Shown here: positions 50,536-59,065 of the stretch, piece after piece
Numbering within the stretch: the stretch's first letter is position 1
Layout: every line of letters starts with the position of its first letter
Assembly (NCBI RefSeq): GCF_009176975.1
Contig: NZ_WEZG01000003.1
Location: 372,001-436,000, forward strand
Reading direction: 5' to 3'
Source of the DNA: Aureimonas psammosilenae
Lineage (GTDB): Bacteria > Pseudomonadota > Alphaproteobacteria > Rhizobiales > Rhizobiaceae
DNA length: 64,000 nucleotides
Position numbers and translations under genes: made by a program
The notes under the pieces: model-generated
Told to the model about the DNA's origin: nothing
Database searches by the model: none
What the model saw: the letters and a program-made list of their open reading frames with translations, nothing else

Positions 50536-51453
50536 TCAGGCGTAGATGTCCATGATCTCGCCGAGCAGCTTCAACGAGTCTTCCTTGGACCGCTGGAACG
50601 AGTTGCGGCCGATGATCGAGCCGTTGCCGCCGCCGTCGCGGATGCCGCGCACTTCGTTCAGCAGGTCCTCGCGCGTCTTGGCTTCGCCGCCGGAAAACAC
50701 CACGAGACGCTTGCCGGCGAAGCTCGCCTGCATGACGTGGCGGACGCGATCGGGAATGGTCGCATCCGGAATGTCGTTCTTCTCGTAGGTTGCCTTGGCC
50801 GCATCGAGATCGATGCCGGCGCTCGGCAGCTTCACCTTGATGATCGTGGCGCCCATGAGTGCGGCGATGTGCGCGGCATAGGCGATGATGTCGAGCGAGG
50901 TTTCGCCGACGCCCTTGGTGATCTTGCCGCCGCGCGGATAGGACCACACGACGCTGAGCAGACCCTTGGATTTGGCCTCGTGGCTGATCTCGCGCAGTTC
51001 CTCGATCATGTCATAGGCCATGTCGGAGCCCGGATAGATCGTGAAGCCGACGCCGACGCAGCCGAGGCGCATCGCGTCGTCGACGGTGCCCGTGAGGGCC
51101 TGATCGTTGGCGGAAGCGGCGAGCGAGTTGCCGCTGTTGATCTTCATGATGAGCGGCACTTCGCCGGCGAAGGTGTCGGCGCCCTGTTCCAGAAGGCCGA
51201 GCGGGGCGGCGTAACCGGACACGCCGGACTCGATGGCGAGCTGGTAGAGATAATGCGGATCGTAGGCGGCCGGGTTCGGCGCGAAGGAGCGGGCCGGGCC
51301 ATGCTCGAAGCCCTGGTCGACCGGCAGGATCACCAGACGGCCCGTGCCGGCGAGCCGGCCATGCATCAGGAGCCGAGACAGGTTGCTCTTCAGGCCGGGT
51401 GTCTCACCCTCGTACCAGGAAAGGATGTTGCGGACGGTCTCGGTTCTGATCAT
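50536..51453 (-). CDS. fbaB: Class I fructose-bisphosphate aldolase (FbaB/DhnA type)
   Basis: Glycolytic/gluconeogenic aldolase of the DhnA class. 305 aa. Motifs: RLAGTGRLVILPVDQGFEHG, GVGFTIYPGSDMAYDMIEEL, LLSVVWSYPRGGKITKGVGE and the Schiff-base Lys region MGATIIKVKLPSAGIDLDAA; the phosphate-binding end has VVFSGGEAKTREDLLNEVRG and DGGGNGSIIGRNSFQRSKED. It resembles E. coli FbaB in these regions. Stands alone; no other glycolytic gene is adjacent. Confidence 0.93.
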   Translation of the reverse strand: MIRTETVRNILSWYEGETPGLKSNLSRLLMHGRLAGTGRLVILPVDQGFEHGPARSFAPNPAAYDPHYLYQLAIESGVSGYAAPLGLLEQGADTFAGEVPLIMKINSGNSLAASANDQALTGTVDDAMRLGCVGVGFTIYPGSDMAYDMIEELREISHEAKSKGLLSVVWSYPRGGKITKGVGETSLDIIAYAAHIAALMGATIIKVKLPSAGIDLDAAKATYEKNDIPDATIPDRVRHVMQASFAGKRLVVFSGGEAKTREDLLNEVRGIRDGGGNGSIIGRNSFQRSKEDSLKLLGEIMDIYA

Positions 51454-51836
51454 GGCATCCCACTCGCTTTTCCCGCACCGCTCGCAGCGGCCCCGCCCCT
51501 TCTCGCGTCAGGCTGCGGCAAGGTAAAGCCATCCGGCGCGCGGCGAAGGGAATAAAATCGGTTAGATGAAGTCGGCCTTCAGGAACGCGTTCGTCCGCGG
51601 GTCCAGTTCGAGCGCTTCCGCCAGTTTCCGCCCGTTCCAGACCTGAAGGATTCGTCAGCAACCTTCTTCGTTCTCCTTCAGCAGAACTGCGGGAAAGCAC
51701 GGTCGCATCGGAAAATCCCAGCGATCTAGCTGCCGCGCGACATTCCTGGTTCGGTCGATCAAGTTTTCTCAATGCCCTTAAGCGTTGCGCAAAGGCGAGG
51801 GTGGAATGCTGGGGCGGCAATTCGAGGGTGAGCGCG
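51454..51836. other. Intergenic region between the aldolase and the serralysin-like gene
   Basis: 383 bases between two divergent genes, so it must contain both promoters. No supported gene. On the minus strand 51562-51708 holds a short frame that starts MRPCFPAVLLKENEEGC, is stopped by TGA, and is followed in the same frame by 30 coding-like codons; it may be the remains of a gene. Confidence 0.35.
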
Positions 51837-53726
51837 ATGTGCTATCTGTGTCAAAATCTGAAGGGGTTCGGCGAGAACGCTAGAGCGGGCACGCCCGCCG
51901 GGACGACCAACGCCTCCTCTTCCACGGCCACCCTCGCCGCGCTGCCGAGCTTCAATCTCGACCGGCAAGCCCAGTATCTGACGGACGGCTTCTGGCAGGA
52001 CACCGGCTGGGGCCGGCACCAGTTCGACGTGAAGGCCGGGGGAACCTTGTCCGTCAACCTGACGGGACTTGCCGCTTTCGCCAAGCAGACCGCCGTGGAC
52101 GCACTTTCCGCCTGGACGGCCGTGTCGGGCATCAACTTCGTTCAAACCGATAGCTGGGCGCAGATCAATTTCAGCGAGAACCAGGCCGGTGCCTGGGCCA
52201 ATTCCGACACCCAGGGCTCGACGATCATCAGCAGCGTCGTGAACGTCGCGTCCAACTGGACGCAATACGGATGGTACTACCTTCAAAGCTACATCCACGA
52301 AATCGGACATGCTCTGGGGCTCGGCCATGCCGGCAACTACAATGGCGGCGCCGATTTCGGGAAGGATGCGCGCTATCAGGAGGATAGCTGGCAGTATTCG
52401 ATCATGTCCTATTTCAATCAGGACCAGAACCCTTACTCCAGCGCGGACTATTCCCACGTCGTCACGCCGATGATGGCCGATATCGTCGCGATCCAGAACC
52501 TCTACGGCGTCCCGACGAACACGCGGACCGGCAACGACACCTATGGGGATCATCGAACCACCACCGGAAACGGCACGGACATTCCCTCCTTCCTCGCCCA
52601 GACGATCTTCGACGCCGGTGGCGTGGATACGATCGATCTGAGCCTGCGCTCGGCCAACCAGCGTCTCGACCTGCGCGCGGAGAGCTTCTCGGACATCGAC
52701 GGCCATGCCGGAAACCTCGCCATCGCGCGCGGCACAGTCATCGAGAACGCGGTGCTCGGCAGCGGCAACGACACGGTGACCGGCAACGCGGCCGCCAACA
52801 CGATCTCCGGCGGCGGCGGCAACGATATCCTGGACGGCGGCGCGGGAGCGGACAAGCTTTATGGCGGGTTCGGCGACGACATCTTCGTGGTCGACAATGC
52901 CGGCGATCTCGTTGTCGAATATGCCAACCAGGGCACCGATCTCGTGCGCTCGTCGGTGTCCTTCGAACTCGGCGCCAATATCGAGAAGCTCGAACTGACG
53001 GGGTCGGGCAACATCAACGGGCGGGGCAACGCCCTCGCCAACACCATCACCGGCAATGACGGCGCGAACGTTCTTTTCGGCGGGGACGGCAACGACACGC
53101 TGATCGGCGGCAAGGGCGACGACCGCCTCGACGGCGGCGCCGGCTTCGACAAGATGACGGGCGGGCTCGGCAACGACATCTATGTCGTCGACAACGCCTA
53201 TGAACGGCCGATCGAAGCCGCGAACGAGGGCATCGATACGGTCGAGACCTCCCTCACCTATCGGCTGGGCGCCAATCTCGAGAACCTGACCCTCACCGGG
53301 CACGACGCGATCTCGGGCAGCGGCAATTACATGAACAACGTCATCATTGGCAACGACAACAACAACGTGTTGGACGGGCTCGGCGGCAACGACATCCTGA
53401 CGGGCGGCGCGGGCAGCGACACCTTCGTGTTCTCCCGCTACCTGAATGCGAAGACGAATGTCGGCACGATCACCGACTTCGCGGCCGGCCAGGACTTCAT
53501 CCAGTTGGACGACGCGATCTTCTCCGCCCTCCTGCCGGGCAAGCTGAGCGCGGCCGAGTTCACCATCGGGAAAAGCGCCGCCAACGCTTCGCAGCACATC
53601 GTCTACGACAACCAGACGGGCTCCCTGTTCTATGACGCGGACGGTTCGGGGTCCGCGTCCCAGACGCTGTTCGCCAAGCTCTCGGCGGGACTGGCGCTCG
53701 GAGCCGGCGACTTTCTGGTGGTCTGA
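51837..53726 (+). CDS. Serralysin-type RTX zinc metalloprotease (M10 family)
   Basis: Secreted metalloprotease. Start at the ATG at 51837 (MCYLCQNLKGFGENARAGTP), giving 629 aa, with GAGGG upstream. The metzincin zinc site is YIHEIGHALGLGHAGNYNGG at about residues 152-171 (ligands H154, H158, H164; catalytic E155), and the Met-turn SIMSYF follows near residue 190. From about residue 300 there are three groups of Ca-binding nonapeptide repeats (GGGGNDILDGGAGADKLYGG, GGDGNDTLIGGKGDDRLDGG, GGAGSDTFVFSRYL), typical of type I secreted proteins. No type I transporter genes are adjacent. Confidence 0.92.
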   Translation: MCYLCQNLKGFGENARAGTPAGTTNASSSTATLAALPSFNLDRQAQYLTDGFWQDTGWGRHQFDVKAGGTLSVNLTGLAAFAKQTAVDALSAWTAVSGINFVQTDSWAQINFSENQAGAWANSDTQGSTIISSVVNVASNWTQYGWYYLQSYIHEIGHALGLGHAGNYNGGADFGKDARYQEDSWQYSIMSYFNQDQNPYSSADYSHVVTPMMADIVAIQNLYGVPTNTRTGNDTYGDHRTTTGNGTDIPSFLAQTIFDAGGVDTIDLSLRSANQRLDLRAESFSDIDGHAGNLAIARGTVIENAVLGSGNDTVTGNAAANTISGGGGNDILDGGAGADKLYGGFGDDIFVVDNAGDLVVEYANQGTDLVRSSVSFELGANIEKLELTGSGNINGRGNALANTITGNDGANVLFGGDGNDTLIGGKGDDRLDGGAGFDKMTGGLGNDIYVVDNAYERPIEAANEGIDTVETSLTYRLGANLENLTLTGHDAISGSGNYMNNVIIGNDNNNVLDGLGGNDILTGGAGSDTFVFSRYLNAKTNVGTITDFAAGQDFIQLDDAIFSALLPGKLSAAEFTIGKSAANASQHIVYDNQTGSLFYDADGSGSASQTLFAKLSAGLALGAGDFLVV

Positions 53727-54308
53727 TCACACGGCCGGCGCGCGCGAGGCTTCCACGAGATAGGCCCAGACGTAGTCGGCGAAGGATCGACCGCAGAAAA
53801 GCTCGAACCGCGTTTCGCCGCGCCGCCAAAGCAGGATGTCCGCCTTCGCCAGAACGGTGCGGCTCGCCGCGCCCATCGGAAAGGCGGCAAGGCGAAGATC
53901 ACGCGGACAGGCGGCCGATAGAACGGCTTGCGCCGCCACTCCATCAATGACCATGCCGACGAAACGGTCGGACACGTCGACGGCGGACTGCTCGCTCGTG
54001 CCGGAACCCTCGATGCGCGAGACGAGATCGCGGGCCGCCTCGTCGCTCCATGTCTCGGACAGAAGGAGAAACTCGTCCGGCCCGAGCCACAAGGCCGCGA
54101 GGCCGTTCGCTTCGCTCGTCGCTTTCGGGCGAATCGGCAGTTCGAGGCCGAGCGCCCGGCCGACCGGACTGAGCGCCTCTTCCGATACACGAAGGGACAC
54201 AAGTGCGCGGGGTGCGGCGGGCGTCAGGGAAAGGCCGAGCCCACCGTGATAATGGCCGTCCAGCGGCGAAAGCGCCCGAATGGCGGCGAGGCTGGAGGCT
54301 TCAACCAT
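53727..54308 (-). CDS. soxG: SoxG, sarcosine oxidase gamma subunit
   Basis: Smallest-but-one subunit of heterotetrameric sarcosine oxidase. 193 aa from the ATG at 54308, which overlaps the soxA stop by eight bases; the longer frame upstream (to 54416) lies inside soxA. Family patterns include SVSLRVSEE-like ALVSLRVSEEALSPVGRAL, LWLGPDEFLLLSETWSDEAA and FPMGAASRTVLAKADILLWR, then FELFCGRSFADYVWAYLVEA. Last gene of soxBDAG. Confidence 0.88.
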   Translation of the reverse strand: MVEASSLAAIRALSPLDGHYHGGLGLSLTPAAPRALVSLRVSEEALSPVGRALGLELPIRPKATSEANGLAALWLGPDEFLLLSETWSDEAARDLVSRIEGSGTSEQSAVDVSDRFVGMVIDGVAAQAVLSAACPRDLRLAAFPMGAASRTVLAKADILLWRRGETRFELFCGRSFADYVWAYLVEASRAPAV

Positions 54309-57285
54309 TGAGCTTCTCCCCTTCGCGATCAAAGAAGACCGGATCGACGACCTCCACCTCGATATCGCCGTCCAGCATCGGCACGAACAGGGTTTCGCCC
54401 TTGCGCGCCCGGCCATTGCGCAAAAGCGCCAGCGCGAAGGATCGACCCAGCGTTTCCGACCAGTAGCTCGACGTCACATGCCCCAGCATGGTCATCGGCA
54501 CCGACTGTTTCGGATCGGCGACGATCTGCGCGCCTTCATCCAGAACGGTCAGCGGGTTTCTGGAAAGAATGCCGACCAACTCCTTGCGGTTGGCCGACAG
54601 AAGGTCCGGTCGCCGCATGCCGCTCTTGCCGACGAAATCCGTCTTCTTCTTGGAAACGGCCCAGGCGAGCCCGGCATCCGGCCCGGTCACGGTGCCGTCC
54701 GTTTCCTGGCCGACGATGATATAGCCCTTCTCGGCACGAAGGACGTGCATGGTTTCCGTGCCATAGACCTCCATCCCGTGCGGCCGGCCGATCTCGCGGA
54801 GCGCATCCCAAACGGCGCGGCCGTAGCGTGCCGGCACGTTGATCTCGAAGCCCGTTTCACCCGTGAAGGACACGCGGAAGAACCGGCAAGGTACGCCCAT
54901 GAAGCGTCCTTCCGCGACCGACATATGCGGGAAGGCCGCGTTCGAAACGTCGGCGCCCTCGAAATGCGGCGTCACGATCTCGCGGGCCTTCGGCCCCTGC
55001 ACCGCGATCGTCGCATATTGCTCGGTGATGGATGTCAGCCAGACCTTCAGATGCGGGAACTCCGTCTGGAGGTAGTCTTCCATGTGGTGGAGGACGCGGG
55101 CGGCCCCGCCGGTCGTCGTGGTCAGATGGTAGCGGTTCTCCCCAAGCCGCGCGACGATGCCGTCATCCATGACGTAACCGGCTTCCGAAAGCATGATCCC
55201 GTAGCGGCAGCGCCCGATCGCCAACGAAGCCATGGGCGTTGCATAGATGAGGTCGAGAAAGGTTGCCGCATCGGGCCCGACCACTTCGATCTTGCCGAGG
55301 GTGGAAGCATCGAACATGCCGGCCGCATCGCGCACCGCGCGGCACTCGCGCTTCACCGCCTCGTGCATGGAAGAGCCGCGCGGGAAATAGAAGGCGCGCT
55401 TCCAGTTGCCGACATCCTCGAACACCGCCCCTTCGGCGACCGCGCTTTCGTGGATCGGCGTTTGCCGGACAGCGTCGAAGAGATCACCGCGCCCCAGTCC
55501 GGCGATCGTGCCGAAGGTGACGGGCGTGAACGGCGCGCGAAACGTCGTCAGCCCGACCTGCGGCATCGCCACCTGCAGGGCTTGCGCCGCAACGCCGATG
55601 CCATGGATGTTCGAGGTCTTGCCCTGGTCGGTCGCCATGCCGTTGGTGGTGAAGCGCTTGATGTGCTCCACGGAGCGGAAGCCCTCGCGGGTCGCGAGGC
55701 GAATGTCGTTCGCGGTGACGTCGTTCTGGAAGTCCACGAAAGCCTTGCGCCAACGCCCCGGCGCGGCGGTCGGCGTCGCGCCGACCGTGCCGCCGCCATG
55801 GGCCGAAGCGCCTTCCACGAGAACGGGCGCGAAACTCTCGCCCTGCTTGCCCGCCGCCGCCATGCCGACCGCCCGCGCCGCCGTCAGCGCGCGGCCGAGA
55901 TCGAACTCGCCGTTGCAGGCGCCGACGGACACGCACCCTTGCGAATACTCGCCCGGCAGATAGGCTTGAAGGTCCTCATCGAAGCGCAGCTTGCCGCGCG
56001 ATTGCGAGAAGAGGTGGACGGAAGGTGTGAAGCCGCCGGAGATCAGCAGCGCGTCGCAATCGAACCCGCGCCGGTCGTGCCCGGTGCGGGTTTCCTCCAC
56101 ACGGATGCCGCGCACCCGCTTCCTGCCGCGCAGGGATGCAACCGAATAACCGGCCAGAACCTCGATGCCCATGTTGCGGGCCGCGCGCACGAGATCGCCA
56201 TCCGGCTCTTCGCGAAGGTCGACGAGGACCGGCACGTCGACGCCGGCACGGCGCAGATCGAAGGCGGCGGCATAGGCGGCGTCGTGGGCGGTGAAGACGG
56301 CGACGCGCCGGCCGGGCGTCACGCCGTAATGGTTGAGATAGGTGCGCGCGGCCGATGCCAGCATGACGCCCGGCCGGTCGTTGTCCGGGAACACCAGCGG
56401 GCGCTCGATGGAACCGGTCGCGAGGATCACCTTCTTCGCGCGCACCTGCCACAGGCGCTCGCGCGGGATCATCGGGTCAGGCGACGGGAGATGGTCCGTC
56501 AGTTCCTCCGTGATCGCCACCATGTTCTGGAGATGGTAGCCAAAAGCCGTCGCCCGCCGCAGAAGGCGCACGTTCGGCATGGCCTCAAGCCGCTTGACGG
56601 CCTCGGCAACGAAGGCGTGCGCCGGCACCCCGTCGATCGTCGCGCCCCGTTCGGTACGCAGCCAGCCGCCGAAATCCAGGTTCTCGTCGCAAAGAAGAAC
56701 GGAGGCCCCCGCCTCCCCGGCCGCCAGAGCCGCGTTCAGTCCGGCCGGACCGCCGCCGATCACCAGCACGTCCACATGCTCGAAGCGGTTGGCGTAGACG
56801 TCCGGGTCGGGATCGACCGGCGCGCGGCCGAGCCCTGCGGCGGCGCGGATGGCGGGCTCGTAGACCCGGTGCCAGAAGCCGCGCGGCCACATGAAGGTCT
56901 TGTAGTAGAAGCCGGCGGCCAGGAACTTCGAGATGTACTGGTTGACGCCGCCAAGATCGAAGTCGAGCGACGGCCAGCGGTTCTGGCTCGTGGCGCGAAG
57001 GCCTTGGTAAAGAACCTGCATGGTGGCGCGCACGTTCGGCTGGCGCCGCGCCCGGTCGCGGCGGACTTCCACGAGGGCGTTCGGCTCCTCCGAGCCGATG
57101 CCCAGAATGCCGCGCGGCCGGTGGTACTTGAACGAGCGGCCCGTCAGGTGGACGCCGTTGGCCAGAAGCGCGGAGGCCAGCGTGTCGCCTTCGCGGCCCT
57201 CGTAGCGGTTGCCGTCGAAGGTGAAGGAAAAGCGGCGCGCGGCATCGAGATGGCCGGCGCCGGGGATGCGGAAGCGTTCGGTCAC
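54301..57285 (-). CDS. soxA: SoxA, sarcosine oxidase alpha subunit
   Basis: Large subunit that, with SoxB, oxidises sarcosine to glycine and passes one-carbon units to tetrahydrofolate. 994 aa. An N-terminal 2Fe-2S-like region has SFTFDGNRYEGREGDTLASA. A dinucleotide-binding domain begins VDVLVIGGGPAGLNAALAAG near residue 178, and a second pyridine nucleotide site around KVILATGSIERPLVFPDNDR. The C-terminal third (about 620-990) is a GcvT-like aminomethyltransferase fold (TGETGFEINVPARYGRAVWD, then DFVGKSGMRRPDLLSANRKE). Its start overlaps the soxD stop by four bases. Confidence 0.95.
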   Translation of the reverse strand: MTERFRIPGAGHLDAARRFSFTFDGNRYEGREGDTLASALLANGVHLTGRSFKYHRPRGILGIGSEEPNALVEVRRDRARRQPNVRATMQVLYQGLRATSQNRWPSLDFDLGGVNQYISKFLAAGFYYKTFMWPRGFWHRVYEPAIRAAAGLGRAPVDPDPDVYANRFEHVDVLVIGGGPAGLNAALAAGEAGASVLLCDENLDFGGWLRTERGATIDGVPAHAFVAEAVKRLEAMPNVRLLRRATAFGYHLQNMVAITEELTDHLPSPDPMIPRERLWQVRAKKVILATGSIERPLVFPDNDRPGVMLASAARTYLNHYGVTPGRRVAVFTAHDAAYAAAFDLRRAGVDVPVLVDLREEPDGDLVRAARNMGIEVLAGYSVASLRGRKRVRGIRVEETRTGHDRRGFDCDALLISGGFTPSVHLFSQSRGKLRFDEDLQAYLPGEYSQGCVSVGACNGEFDLGRALTAARAVGMAAAGKQGESFAPVLVEGASAHGGGTVGATPTAAPGRWRKAFVDFQNDVTANDIRLATREGFRSVEHIKRFTTNGMATDQGKTSNIHGIGVAAQALQVAMPQVGLTTFRAPFTPVTFGTIAGLGRGDLFDAVRQTPIHESAVAEGAVFEDVGNWKRAFYFPRGSSMHEAVKRECRAVRDAAGMFDASTLGKIEVVGPDAATFLDLIYATPMASLAIGRCRYGIMLSEAGYVMDDGIVARLGENRYHLTTTTGGAARVLHHMEDYLQTEFPHLKVWLTSITEQYATIAVQGPKAREIVTPHFEGADVSNAAFPHMSVAEGRFMGVPCRFFRVSFTGETGFEINVPARYGRAVWDALREIGRPHGMEVYGTETMHVLRAEKGYIIVGQETDGTVTGPDAGLAWAVSKKKTDFVGKSGMRRPDLLSANRKELVGILSRNPLTVLDEGAQIVADPKQSVPMTMLGHVTSSYWSETLGRSFALALLRNGRARKGETLFVPMLDGDIEVEVVDPVFFDREGEKLNG

Positions 57286-57662
57286 TGCTGCGCCTCCGTG
57301 CGCGCGACGGGCGTATGAGCGGGATCGCCCATGACGGCGGGACGGACATTGGCATCGAAGCCGGCCGACTTCGCCATATCCTCGGTGATTTCCGGCCTCG
57401 GCTCGCCGATCTTGTATGTGGTGACGAACTTGTCGGTCACCGAATGGCGCACGGCGTTGAAGAACCGAGCGCAGCCGGAGAAATGCCGCCAGCGCTCGAA
57501 AACGAGGCCCCGCACGTTTTCGCGGTAGTACAGGCGCTGCGCGACGTCCGCATCGGACAGGGCGGCGTCACCCGCAGGGCGCGGCACATGCGCTTCCCCG
57601 GCATGGCGGAACTCGAGCTCCGGCCGCTCTTCCTCGCAATAAGGGCAATGGATCAGAAGCAT
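57282..57662 (-). CDS. soxD: SoxD, sarcosine oxidase delta subunit
   Basis: Zinc-binding small subunit. The start is set at the ATG at 57662 (MLLIHCPYCEEERPELEFRH), giving 126 aa; the open frame continues upstream to 57842 inside soxB. CPYC supplies two of the zinc Cys ligands, another Cys occurs in HFSGCARFFNAVRHSVTDKF. The C-terminal extension (DMAKSAGFDANVRPAVMGDP) makes it longer than the usual 90-100 aa. Between soxB (11-base gap) and soxA (four-base overlap). Confidence 0.9.
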   Translation of the reverse strand: MLLIHCPYCEEERPELEFRHAGEAHVPRPAGDAALSDADVAQRLYYRENVRGLVFERWRHFSGCARFFNAVRHSVTDKFVTTYKIGEPRPEITEDMAKSAGFDANVRPAVMGDPAHTPVARTEAQQ

Positions 57663-57673
57663 GGCGAAACCCC

Positions 57674-58927
57674 TCAGTGCGCGACGGCGGCGGCCGCCGC
57701 CTCGTCGATGAAGCGACCCGTCACGAAGCGGTCGAGACCGAAGGCGGCGTTGATCGGATGCGGCTCGTCCGCCGCGATCGTATGGGCGAAGACGTGGCCC
57801 GAGCCCGGCGTCGCCTTGAAGCCGCCAGTGCCCCAGCCGCAATTGACGTAAAGGCCTTTCACCGGCGTCTTCGACAGGATCGGCGAGCGGTCCGGCGTCA
57901 CGTCCACGATGCCGCCCCAGGACCGCAGCATCCGCATGCGGCGGAACATAGGGAACATCTCGCAGATCGCGTCGAGCGTGTGGTTGAGGATGTGGAGCGA
58001 GCCGGCCTGACTGTAGCTCGGATACTGGTCCGTGCCCGCCCCGATCACGAGTTCGCCCTTATCGGACTGCGAGATATAGGCGTGGACGGTGTTCGACATG
58101 ACGACGCAGGGAAACACCGGCTTCACCGGCTCGGACACCAGCGCCTGAAGCGGGAAACTTTCCAGCGGCATTCGCATGCCCGCCATTTCCATGACGACGG
58201 AAGTGGAGCCGGCCGCGACGACGCCGACCTTCTTGGCGCCGATGAAGCCGCGGCTTGTCTCGACACCCTGCACCGACCCGTCGGCGCCGCGCCGGATGCC
58301 GGTCACCGCGCAGTTCTGGATGACATGGACGCCCCGTGCGGAAGCGGCGCGCGCATAGCCCCAGGCCACCGCGTCGTGCCGCGCCGTGCCGCCGCGCCGC
58401 TGCAGGGCCGCGCCTTCCACCGGGTAGCGGACGTTTCGCGAGATGTTCAAAGGCGGGCAAAAGGCCTTGGCCTCTTCCGCCGTCAGCCATTCGTTGTCGA
58501 CGCCGTTCAGCCGATTGGCATGGATGTGGCGCTTGAAGACCTGACGGTCATGAACGTTGTGGGACAGCATCATGACCCCGCGAGGGGAATACATGGTGTT
58601 GTAATTGAGATCCTCCGACAGCCCTTCCCACAGCTTCACTGCATGGTCGTAGAGCGCGGCCGACTCGTCATAGAGATAGTTGGAGCGGATGATCGTGGTG
58701 TTGCGGCCGGTATTGCCGCCGCCGAGCCAACCCTTTTCCACCACCGCGATATCGGTGATGCCGTGGTTCTTGGCGAGATAATAGGCGGTCGCGAGGCCGT
58801 GGCCGCCGGCCCCGACGATCACGACGTCGTAGTTGCGTCGGGGTTCGGGAGAGGCCCACTGCTCGCCCCAACCGGTATGGTTGCGAAACGCTTCGCGGGC
58901 AACCGCGAAGGCCGAGAAACGTCGCAT
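57674..58927 (-). CDS. soxB: SoxB, sarcosine oxidase beta subunit
   Basis: Flavin subunit that carries out sarcosine oxidation with FAD and covalent FMN. 417 aa from the ATG at 58927 (MRRFSAFAVAREAFRNHTGW), the canonical length. FAD site VVIVGAGGHGLATAYYLAKN, followed by ITDIAVVEKGWLGGGNTGRN and TTIIRSNYLYDESAALYDHA. C-terminal VKGLYVNCGWGTGGFKATPG, then SGHVFAHTIAADEPHPINAA, as in DAO-family enzymes. First gene of soxBDAG; glycine betaine breakdown is the usual context, though no upstream demethylase gene is seen here. Confidence 0.95.
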   Translation of the reverse strand: MRRFSAFAVAREAFRNHTGWGEQWASPEPRRNYDVVIVGAGGHGLATAYYLAKNHGITDIAVVEKGWLGGGNTGRNTTIIRSNYLYDESAALYDHAVKLWEGLSEDLNYNTMYSPRGVMMLSHNVHDRQVFKRHIHANRLNGVDNEWLTAEEAKAFCPPLNISRNVRYPVEGAALQRRGGTARHDAVAWGYARAASARGVHVIQNCAVTGIRRGADGSVQGVETSRGFIGAKKVGVVAAGSTSVVMEMAGMRMPLESFPLQALVSEPVKPVFPCVVMSNTVHAYISQSDKGELVIGAGTDQYPSYSQAGSLHILNHTLDAICEMFPMFRRMRMLRSWGGIVDVTPDRSPILSKTPVKGLYVNCGWGTGGFKATPGSGHVFAHTIAADEPHPINAAFGLDRFVTGRFIDEAAAAAVAH

Positions 58928-59024
58928 TCGGGCATCCCCGCCAAAAACTGCGCCCGCCCGGAGCAAGAAGCGCCGGGCGGACGCGGGTGATCTTTAGCCG
59001 TTTGATCGAACGATCGTGCTGATT

Positions 59025-59054
59025 TTGCGACGCCGCGATGACGCGGCGTCGCAA
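59025..59054. terminator. 13-bp stem-loop downstream of the Ala/Gln-rich membrane protein gene
   Basis: Perfect 13-bp stem TTGCGACGCCGCG (59025-59037) with CGCGGCGTCGCAA (59042-59054), 4-base loop, directly after the stop of the 305-aa gene and upstream of soxB. No U tract on the minus strand, so it may be a strong pause or mRNA end-protecting hairpin rather than a standard terminator. Confidence 0.5.
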
Positions 59055-59065
59055 GTTGCTTCAAC

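Noticed and set aside
51655-51657. In-frame TGA read as selenocysteine
   Set aside because: No SECIS-like hairpin or selenoprotein context; a stop codon or decayed gene is simpler.
54280-57318. A 1,012-codon open frame on the plus strand
   Set aside because: It lies wholly opposite soxA and reads as a mirror of high-GC codon use; soxA has full domain support and the antisense frame shows no domain.
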